Origin: Armatimonadota bacterium
Lineage (GTDB): Bacteria; Armatimonadota; Zipacnadia; Zipacnadales; UBA11051
Length of the DNA stretch: 5,652 nt
Direction: 5' to 3'
Assembly (NCBI GenBank): GCA_030612305.1
Contig: JAUWOG010000181.1
Location: 1-5,652, forward strand
Positions 1 to 4,846 of the stretch are shown one piece after another; within the stretch, counting starts at the first letter, position 1, and each line of letters opens with the position of its first letter. The notes beneath the pieces were generated by a model. The model made no database searches, was not told the origin of the DNA, and saw nothing but the letters and a program-made list of their open reading frames with translations. The position numbers and the translations under genes are program-made.

Positions 1-922
1 CGTCGCGGCACTCGACTGCGTTGTCAACCTCGCCACCCGCCACCTTCCCGCCGCGCTGACCGGCCAGGTCCACCAAGACGCTTCCGGGCTTCATCTGTTC
101 GATTATGTCCCGGGTCACGCTCACTGGTGCGCGCCGGCCGAAAAGCTGAGCCGTCGTGATGACGACGTCTGACTGTATGCAGACCTTCGCCATTGCCTGG
201 CGCTGCATTTCCTGCTGCTCCGGTGTCAGCTCCTTGGCGTATCCGCCTGCCGTCTCAGAGGTCTCGCCGAGGTCCACCTGCACGAACCTCGCGCCCAGCG
301 ACTCGACCTGCTCTGCCACCGCGGGCCGCGTATTGAAAGCCTCGACGCGCGCACCCAGCCGCTTTGCCGTAGCTATCGCCTGGAGCCCGGCTACGCCCGC
401 GCCGATGACGAACACGCGCGCCGGAGCAAGCGTACCCGCCGGTGTCATCATCATGGGGAATATGCGATCCAGCCGGTCCGCAGCTATGATGACCGCTACA
501 TACCCCGCCAATGACGCCTGCGAGCTCAGCGCATCCATCTTCTGCGCCAGCGTCGTACGCGGGATCATCTCCATGCTTATCGCCGTCACTCCGGCAGCCG
601 CCAGACTATCAGCTAGTTCGCCCTCATTGAACGGGTCGAGATAGCTGACGTGGATACACCCCTCCTTGAGCTGAGCGACCTCGTCTGCCGGTGGCCTGTT
701 GAGCCGCAGTACCATGTCCGCACTGCCGAGACAGCCTGCGCGGTCGGCACTTACGCTCGCGCCTGCCTCCTCGTACGCAGTATCAGTGTGCCGCGACGGG
801 ACGCCCATGCCGCTCTCCACCGTCACCTCGATACCTGAGCCCACCAGCTTCGCAACATCGGGGGGTATTATCGGCACCCGTCTCTCTGCGGGGTCTGTTT
901 CCTTCGGAACAAAGATCTGCAT
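1..922 (-). CDS. pntA: NAD(P)+ transhydrogenase subunit alpha, N-terminal part (cut by window edge)
   Basis: This is the NAD(H)-binding subunit of the proton-pumping transhydrogenase, which couples hydride transfer between NADH and NADP+ to proton flow across the inner membrane. 307 codons are visible with no stop, so the gene continues past base 1. The protein opens MQIFVPKETDPAERRVPIIP, matching the family's VPKE...ERRV start. It then shows the SSQASLAGY segment (about 133-141), a Rossmann loop GAGVAGLQA (174-182), RPAVAEQVESLGARF (199-213) and MKPGSVLVDLA near residues 277-287. These features place it in the PntA/alanine dehydrogenase family. The long segment between the Rossmann fold and VVITTAQ, containing EQQEMQRQ, fits PntA better than alanine dehydrogenase. 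ATG at 922 is preceded by AGGG with a 7-nt gap. An Asn (197) sits where the family normally has the Asp that contacts the NAD adenosine ribose. Membrane segments are not visible, so it is unclear whether this is the split short alpha subunit or the long form. Confidence 0.93.
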   Translation of the reverse strand, partial: MQIFVPKETDPAERRVPIIPPDVAKLVGSGIEVTVESGMGVPSRHTDTAYEEAGASVSADRAGCLGSADMVLRLNRPPADEVAQLKEGCIHVSYLDPFNEGELADSLAAAGVTAISMEMIPRTTLAQKMDALSSQASLAGYVAVIIAADRLDRIFPMMMTPAGTLAPARVFVIGAGVAGLQAIATAKRLGARVEAFNTRPAVAEQVESLGARFVQVDLGETSETAGGYAKELTPEQQEMQRQAMAKVCIQSDVVITTAQLFGRRAPVSVTRDIIEQMKPGSVLVDLAGQRGGKVAGGEVDNAVECRD

Positions 923-957
923 CCTGCATCCCTGGCGTCGCTGTGTGTCTGGCCGTA

Positions 958-986
958 TGCCCATTTCCCGGACAAAACTATGGGCA
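958..986 (-). promoter_or_regulatory. Alternative leader hairpin competing with the terminator-like stem
   Basis: TGCCCAT (958-964) and ATGGGCA (980-986) are perfect 7-bp complements around a 15-nt loop. The arm at 980-986 shares bases 982-986 with the 3' arm (in the minus-strand transcript) of the 9-bp stem at 982-990/1011-1019, so the two stems cannot form together. This is the geometry of a terminator/antiterminator switch. No known riboswitch class is recognised. It may also be coincidence in GC-rich DNA. Confidence 0.3.
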
Positions 987-1019
987 CTGCGTGGGCGCTT
1001 CTCCGGGCCAGCAGTGCCC
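974..1019 (-). terminator. Terminator- or attenuator-like hairpin in the pntA leader
   Basis: A perfect 9-bp inverted repeat, GGGCACTGC (982-990) and GCAGTGCCC (1011-1019), flanks a 20-nt loop. Read on the minus strand it is followed by ATAGTTTTGTC, a short T-tract, so it resembles a weak intrinsic terminator. It sits about 110 bp after the stop of gene A and could end that transcript. It also lies just downstream of the predicted pntA start of transcription, so it could act as a leader attenuator. The T-tract has only four consecutive T residues, which limits confidence in termination. Confidence 0.4.
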
Positions 1020-1032
1020 CTGCCTCTGGGCC

Positions 1033-1061
1033 ATTCTACAACGGCTCGGGCTCGCGTTCAA
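1033..1061 (-). promoter_or_regulatory. Predicted sigma70-type promoter for pntA
   Basis: On the minus strand, TTGAAC (bases 1056-1061, 4 of 6 matches to the -35 consensus) and TAGAAT (1033-1038, 5 of 6 to -10) are separated by exactly 17 bp. Transcription would start near 1026, giving pntA a leader of about 100 nt. The site lies about 70 bp beyond the stop codon of the upstream secretin-like gene A, so pntA can probably be expressed independently of it. This is a motif call by eye; spacing and both hexamers agree well. Confidence 0.55.
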
Positions 1062-1127
1062 CAACTCTGAAGGTGCGACGAGGTTGGTATTCGTCCGGAT
1101 GCGGCCCACTTACTGTGCCTACTTCGT

Positions 1128-2228
1128 CTAGGGCTGCACCACGGTCGGCGTAATGATGATTGTGGGATTGTGCATCAGCCTGTGGCGATAGGCCCGGTCG
1201 GTGCCCGCAATCGCGTGATTGAGCACGTAGTTGTCACGCAGCAGTGAGGTTATGACCAGGCTCTGGCCGGGCGTCACCGAGACATTGGCTCTCGTGGCCT
1301 GATAGCGGGTGATGGGGGTCGGGTACTGAGCCTGACCGCAGATTGTGCCCGCCCAGTCCGTCATGCGCGGGCGCAGGATCATGTCTATCGTCCCGTCGCT
1401 CATTATCTGCGGCTTCACCCACAACTCGATGCCTCGGAATATCACCTTCGCGCACTGTGGCTTGCAGCAGTTCGGACCCGCAAACCGGCAGCAGACGTGG
1501 GCGATGCTGAACGGTATGGCCTCGCCGATTGCGACGATTCCCTGCGCGCCGTTGACGATGCTGATATTCGTCTCGAGGGTGCGGAGCCCGCGCTTGTTCT
1601 CAAGCACCGCCAGCGCCGCGTGCCGGGAGTCTATGCCGTACCGGTACGGTGGCTTCGTGTCCCGAGTCGCCGCCAGGCTGTTGAGGTACGCGTCGGGCGG
1701 AAGGGCGGTCCAGTTGCTGCACCAGAGCTCCACCTCCGGTTCCGGCCAGTCGACAACGACTACCTGCAGCGCCACCGAGAGTCGCGGTATGTCGAGGAGG
1801 TCTATCGCCGCCGCGGCCGCATTCACCGCCGCCGGTGTGCCCACAAGCTTGATACAGTTATCGCACACCATGACCTCCGGCTCGCCCGCCAGTCCCTGCG
1901 GCATCGGAACCGCTGCCGGCTCGCGCTCGTACGTGTAGCTCCACGCACATACGCCATCCACCGGCCGCCGGTCGTATGCCGGCAGAGCGTCAATCGCCTG
2001 CTTGATGAGGCTGGTTGCGAAATGCGGGTAGTAATGCCGCAGCTCCATCTGCGGATATGTCTGCCCCCACATCCGTGACGCCAGGTAGCACGCGTCCGAA
2101 TACGTCGGCGTCACGCACTTGGTCTCACTTGCCGCAACCGTCGCAGCCTCCTGCGCCACGACGCTGCCACATGCGACAACCGCCAGGGCCAGCATCACAA
2201 CTGCTGTCATCGCCCATGCTCTTCCCAT
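1128..2228 (-). CDS. Short cysteine-rich secretin-like exported protein (A)
   Basis: The 366-residue protein begins with a signal sequence (about 1-26). It holds either a signal peptidase I site near SVVAQEA or a lipobox-like VVAC with Cys20, so it could be a lipoprotein. A helical stretch follows (about 69-83), then an N1-like domain (about 119-160; IKLVGTPAAVNAAAAAIDLL and the strand SVALQVVVVDWPEPEVE). The secretin-type beta domain runs from about 222 to 366, with IVNGAQGIVAIGEAIPF, IELWVKPQIMSDGTIDM and the C-terminal IIITPTVV signature. Full secretins such as GspD or PilQ are far longer and have several N domains. The protein carries 13 cysteines, including a CC...CC...C cluster at 246-259; its two neighbours have almost none after their signal peptides. 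ATG 2228 is chosen because GGAGGG lies 4-5 nt upstream and the signal peptide begins there. It is the last of three paralogous genes and has its own predicted promoter. Family membership is fairly secure; function, and whether it forms a pore, are unknown. Confidence 0.8.
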   Translation of the reverse strand: MGRAWAMTAVVMLALAVVACGSVVAQEAATVAASETKCVTPTYSDACYLASRMWGQTYPQMELRHYYPHFATSLIKQAIDALPAYDRRPVDGVCAWSYTYEREPAAVPMPQGLAGEPEVMVCDNCIKLVGTPAAVNAAAAAIDLLDIPRLSVALQVVVVDWPEPEVELWCSNWTALPPDAYLNSLAATRDTKPPYRYGIDSRHAALAVLENKRGLRTLETNISIVNGAQGIVAIGEAIPFSIAHVCCRFAGPNCCKPQCAKVIFRGIELWVKPQIMSDGTIDMILRPRMTDWAGTICGQAQYPTPITRYQATRANVSVTPGQSLVITSLLRDNYVLNHAIAGTDRAYRHRLMHNPTIIITPTVVQP

Positions 2229-2257
2229 AATACCCTCCGCTGCTTGTAATTCTGGTC

Positions 2258-2286
2258 ATGTTACTACAGTAAGCGTGCCGTTTCAA
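2258..2286 (-). promoter_or_regulatory. Predicted sigma70-type promoter for secretin-like gene A
   Basis: On the minus strand, TTGAAA (bases 2281-2286, 5 of 6 to the -35 consensus) is followed after 17 bp by TAACAT (2258-2263, 4 of 6 to -10). The start of transcription would lie near 2251, leaving a leader of about 22 nt that contains the GGAGGG ribosome binding site at 2233-2238. The promoter lies inside the 189-bp gap after gene B, so A may be transcribed separately from C and B. Confidence 0.5.
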
Positions 2287-2300
2287 CAGATATTCGCGGT

Positions 2301-2340
2301 TCTGCGGGCACTGACCTGCTTGTGCAGGCACTGACCTCCC
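2301..2340 (-). repeat. Two 20-bp tandem repeats upstream of the gene A promoter
   Basis: Bases 2301-2317 and 2321-2337 match at 15 of 17 positions with a 20-bp period, sharing GGCACTGACCT exactly (2307-2317 and 2327-2337). The repeat ends 14 bp upstream of the predicted -35 box of gene A. A 20-bp period puts both copies on nearly the same face of the helix, as expected for a dimeric activator or repressor site. A small hairpin, CCTGC-TTGT-GCAGG (2315-2328), spans the junction. The regulator is unknown. Confidence 0.5.
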
Positions 2341-2417
2341 CGCACTGCCGCACACTCAAAGGCCGCCGGACACGGAACTCCAACGGCCTGCACAGTCCTG
2401 TACTCTCACCAGTTCAT

Positions 2418-3521
2418 CTATCTGGGGGATTGGTGCCTGATTATCGTCGGGGTTACCACCAGCACCGGGTGCGATGTCAGATGCCGCCGGTAGCGGCTGA
2501 ATAGACCGCCGAACTTCTCGTTGATGCTCTCGGTATCACGCGACAGACCGCCGATGATCATGCTCTCGCCATCAGCCACAGTCACCGTGGTGCTCACCGT
2601 CGCATGTCTCGTTATCGGGAGCGGCGACGAGCCCGGTATGCTCACCTCGCCGATCCATTCCGACAGCGCCGGCTCAAGCTGCATCGTCACCGTCCCATCA
2701 CCGTTGATGCGCGGCCGCACCCATAGCTCCGTCCCGATGAATATCGCGTTGACCTCATCCACGGTTGCCAGTCGAAAACCATACTGGTCGTATTCGACGG
2801 TCGTGGTGACAAACGGGAGGCTCTCGCCGAAGACCACTAGCGCCGGCGCGTTGTTGAGGGTCGTCACATTCGCGCCCTGTACATGGCGCCCGCGCGAGCT
2901 TGTGTCCAGCATGTTCAGCGCCACTCGCGTATTCTCCCACGCATACCGGATTTCCGGCCCGGCCGCCATCATGTTCCCCCGGCTGCCGGCGTCCATATCT
3001 CCGCGCGTCCATTCCCAGGCCAGTGTCCAGCCCTCAAGCTCGTCCTGCGGCAAGTCCACCGACTGCACATCCACATTCACCATATCTGTCGGCTGGGCCA
3101 GCATCGCGATGAGCTCCTGCAGCTCCTGGATCGCCGCAAGGGTGCCCTTCACCATGATCACATTCTGCGCCGGCACGACCAGCGGCCGGCCCAGAATGCC
3201 TCGCGGAACCATCCCGCTCAGCCGCCCGCCGCTCTCGGATGGGTAGCTCCTCGCCCGCGTATCTTGCGCCCATCTGCCTGTCCGGCTCGACCGTTGCCTG
3301 GCCGCCTGATACACCATGTCAGTGGCCAGCTCCTGCATCAGATTATCTCCGGCGCCTCGTGCCTCCGGCGGGCCCCAGAGCATCGCCACGAGCTGCTCCG
3401 CGTCCATGTATCGCGGCGCTATCCGCCGGATCGTGAAGTTCTCCGCAGACGCGGCCGTCTGCCACGACAGGCACAAGACGGCCGCAAGAGCGACAGCGAC
3501 TCTTCTGGCAAAACGCACCAT
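2418..3521 (-). CDS. Short secretin-like exported protein (B)
   Basis: Taken from ATG 3521, the protein has 367 residues. An in-frame ATG exists at 3569, but 3521 gives a textbook signal peptide (MVRFARR, a hydrophobic core, cleavage after AASA at 26) and has a very strong GGAGG/AGGAGG-type ribosome site just upstream. The mature protein starts with a strand module (FTIRRIAPRYMDAEQLVAML, 29-48) and a helical segment (about 60-76). An arginine/serine-rich stretch follows (about 76-100). An N1-like domain spans about 114-156 (NVIMVKGTLAAIQELQELIA). The secretin beta domain follows from about 218: TLNNAPALVVFGESLPF, FIGTELWVRPRINGDGTVTM, the GESMIIGGLSRD turn and VLVVTPTII at the end. After GGL, a full secretin has a conserved P-LGDIP-LG segment; here only INEKFGGLF remains. 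It is the clearest secretin relative of the three and contains no cysteine after the signal peptide. Probably periplasmic or outer-membrane associated; the partner system is not visible. Confidence 0.85.
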   Translation of the reverse strand: MVRFARRVAVALAAVLCLSWQTAASAENFTIRRIAPRYMDAEQLVAMLWGPPEARGAGDNLMQELATDMVYQAARQRSSRTGRWAQDTRARSYPSESGGRLSGMVPRGILGRPLVVPAQNVIMVKGTLAAIQELQELIAMLAQPTDMVNVDVQSVDLPQDELEGWTLAWEWTRGDMDAGSRGNMMAAGPEIRYAWENTRVALNMLDTSSRGRHVQGANVTTLNNAPALVVFGESLPFVTTTVEYDQYGFRLATVDEVNAIFIGTELWVRPRINGDGTVTMQLEPALSEWIGEVSIPGSSPLPITRHATVSTTVTVADGESMIIGGLSRDTESINEKFGGLFSRYRRHLTSHPVLVVTPTIIRHQSPR

Positions 3522-3524
3522 CAG

Positions 3525-3533
3525 CCTCCTCCC
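3525..3533 (-). promoter_or_regulatory. Strong ribosome binding site that decides the start of gene B
   Basis: The minus strand reads a G-run followed by AGGAGG, ending 3 nt before the ATG at 3521; a GGGAGG register leaves 6 nt. The alternative in-frame ATG at 3569 has only a distant AGGGCG and would put 16 residues, including GGRR, ahead of an otherwise complete signal peptide. Confidence 0.7.
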
Positions 3534-3563
3534 CCCCGTTACCGGAATGGGCCTTCTACTATT

Positions 3564-3576
3564 AGACATAGTGTCT
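3564..3576. repeat. Small inverted repeat between genes C and B
   Basis: AGACA (3564-3568) and TGTCT (3572-3576) form a 5-bp palindrome with a 3-bp centre, about 43 bp upstream of the gene B start and in the 96-bp gap after gene C. It could be an operator or a weak hairpin. I found no convincing -35/-10 pair here, so B is more likely read from the gene C promoter. Confidence 0.3.
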
Positions 3577-3617
3577 GCGCCCTATGTTCGCCTGTCTCAC
3601 TCGCTGCCTGGCTCGGC

Positions 3618-4673
3618 CTAGTCAAGCAGCGTCGGCGTGACGACCAGCACCGAGCGGTACGAGAGTCGTGGCTCAATGCGCGGCGCCAGTCCATAGAACT
3701 CCTTCCCCGACATAGCCTGATCCCCGCGGTCAACCTCCATCAACAAGCTCTCTCCCTCTCTTACTGTAACCTGCGCCTCACTCGCCCGGTACAGCCTCAT
3801 GGACAGGTCCACCTCCTGCGACGGGTCCAGCCACCCGGCCCAATAGCATACACTCGGCCGCACGCGTACCGTCAGCGAGTTGTCGCCATTTATCGTCGGC
3901 AGCATTGGCAGCACGGTACCCGCAAAAACCGCCCGCACCTGCGCATTCCTCCCCGGGCGGGGATCGAACCGGTCCACCTTCGTTCCCCCTGTGAAATACG
4001 GCATCGTCTCACCGAAGGCCACGATCCCCGGGGCATTGTTTCTCACCGTTACAGATGCCGTCAGCACATGCTGGTATGGGTCTGCACGTTCCAGCAGGGC
4101 TCGCACATCATTCGCGCTCACCCGCGCCAGACCCGGTCTTTCCCCCTCCCGTAGCAGTTCCCAGTCTATGCCCAGCGCCTCCAGTTCACTGCTCGGCAGG
4201 TTCACCCAGTGTACCTCCATCACAGCCGAGCGACTGGGCACATCCAGCATCTCCAGAATCTCTCTGAACTGGTTGAGTGCAATCTGGCTCCCGTTGACTA
4301 CCAGCGCGTTCTTCGAGGGCATGACCTCGACGAGCCGGTGTACCTGTCTCGGCAGCATCTCGCGAAGCTGGTTGCCCTTTACCGGCGGCGGGTATCTGCG
4401 CGTCACGGTGCCCGGCACCCAGTAGGCCTGGGTGTACGGCAGCCGCCTCACTGCATCCCGCACCAGGTCATTGGCGAACTCCCACGCGAGCCGGTCCAGG
4501 TCCTCTTCCATGTCCTCGTGGTAGCCCGTATCCCAGAATGCGTCGGCTATCAACCGCGCGTCCCCATGCTTGAGCACAAAGGTCTCCTCGGCCGCGTACG
4601 CCGGTGCCTGCGCAACCACCATCGCCGCCGCCATCGCCACGACGACCGTCAGCATCCGCCTGTCCACTCTCAT
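3618..4673 (-). CDS. Short secretin-like exported protein (C), first gene of the array
   Basis: From ATG 4673 the protein has 351 residues. The in-frame ATG at 4745 is rejected: it lies upstream of the predicted promoter and would put about 24 residues before a complete signal peptide (MRVDRRM, hydrophobic core, cleavage near AYAAEE at 26-30). The mature part begins with a strand module (TFVLKHGDARLIADAFW, 31-47). An acidic then helical segment follows (about 52-78). The N1-like domain is at about 122-158 (NALVVNGSQIALNQFREILE). Next comes SSELEALGIDW (161-171), a stretch typical of secretin-family proteins. The beta domain follows with VRNNAPGIVAFGETMPYF (210-227), INGDNSLTVRVRPSV (261-275) and SVLVVTPTLL (341-350). 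The loop that reads GGL in B is MEVDRG here, so this copy has drifted furthest from the secretin C-terminus. It contains a single cysteine (275). It probably starts the C-B-A transcript. Pore formation is not established. Confidence 0.8.
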   Translation of the reverse strand: MRVDRRMLTVVVAMAAAMVVAQAPAYAAEETFVLKHGDARLIADAFWDTGYHEDMEEDLDRLAWEFANDLVRDAVRRLPYTQAYWVPGTVTRRYPPPVKGNQLREMLPRQVHRLVEVMPSKNALVVNGSQIALNQFREILEMLDVPSRSAVMEVHWVNLPSSELEALGIDWELLREGERPGLARVSANDVRALLERADPYQHVLTASVTVRNNAPGIVAFGETMPYFTGGTKVDRFDPRPGRNAQVRAVFAGTVLPMLPTINGDNSLTVRVRPSVCYWAGWLDPSQEVDLSMRLYRASEAQVTVREGESLLMEVDRGDQAMSGKEFYGLAPRIEPRLSYRSVLVVTPTLLD

Positions 4674-4679
4674 CGAATA

Positions 4680-4685
4680 CCCCCT
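4680..4685 (-). promoter_or_regulatory. Ribosome binding site that decides the start of gene C
   Basis: The minus strand reads AGGGGG six nucleotides before ATG 4673, an ideal spacing. This and the signal peptide that follows support 4673 over the longer start at 4745. Confidence 0.7.
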
Positions 4686-4708
4686 GATACCATCATAATG
4701 CCTCTCCC

Positions 4709-4738
4709 ATTCTAATACACACACTCCCACTCCGACAA
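4709..4738 (-). promoter_or_regulatory. Predicted sigma70-type promoter for the secretin-like array
   Basis: On the minus strand, TTGTCG (4733-4738, 4 of 6 to -35) and TAGAAT (4709-4714, 5 of 6 to -10) are 18 bp apart. The predicted start near 4702 gives a leader of about 29 nt ending at ATG 4673. The -10 sequence with its two following bases, TAGAATGG, is identical to that of the predicted pntA promoter. Confidence 0.45.
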
Positions 4739-4806
4739 GCGCCAAATCCTCCCGGCGCGAAGGACGATGCGCCCCTCGTGGGGAATGTATGTCTGCAGGT
4801 CACTGG

Positions 4807-4829
4807 TTACAAGTCGCTACTTACAAGTC
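4807..4829 (+). repeat. 9-bp direct repeat before the sugar isomerase gene
   Basis: TTACAAGTC occurs at 4807-4815 and again at 4821-4829, a 14-bp period, ending just before the ribosome binding site AGGGAGA (4834-4840). It may be a regulator site overlapping the promoter or leader of the isomerase gene. I could not place a convincing plus-strand promoter. The rest of the divergent region holds only short GC-rich inverted repeats (GGCGC 4754-4758 with GCGCC 4769-4773; CCCC-TCGT-GGGG 4772-4783). Confidence 0.4.
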
Positions 4830-4846
4830 ATACAGGGAGAATCCTC

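Noticed and set aside
156..644. A 162-codon plus-strand open frame inside pntA
   Set aside because: The minus strand encodes a clear PntA with all family motifs; the plus frame is a low-complexity Ser/Ala-rich shadow.
943..1131. A 62-codon plus-strand frame in the pntA upstream gap
   Set aside because: It has no ribosome binding site or recognisable protein features and lies over the predicted promoter and hairpins of pntA.
2360..2389. Inverted repeat AGGCCG/CGGCCT as a terminator for gene B
   Set aside because: The stem is only 6 bp with an 18-nt loop and no real T-tract follows on the minus strand, so it is too weak to call.
2883..4154. A 423-codon open frame on the plus strand, longer than any of the secretin-like genes
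   Set aside because: It spans genes B and C in antisense. It is dominated by Arg, His, Pro and Gln, shows no recognisable domain, and arises from codon bias of GC-rich genes on the other strand.
1128..4673. Annotation as a complete type II, type III or type IV pilus secretion locus
   Set aside because: No ATPase, platform protein, pseudopilin, pilotin or pilus alignment gene is present in the window, and the proteins are too short for canonical GspD, PilQ or SctC.
4754..4783. GC-rich inverted repeats in the divergent region as a terminator or operator
   Set aside because: Arms of 4-5 bp are expected by chance in such GC-rich DNA, and no gene ends here that would need a terminator.
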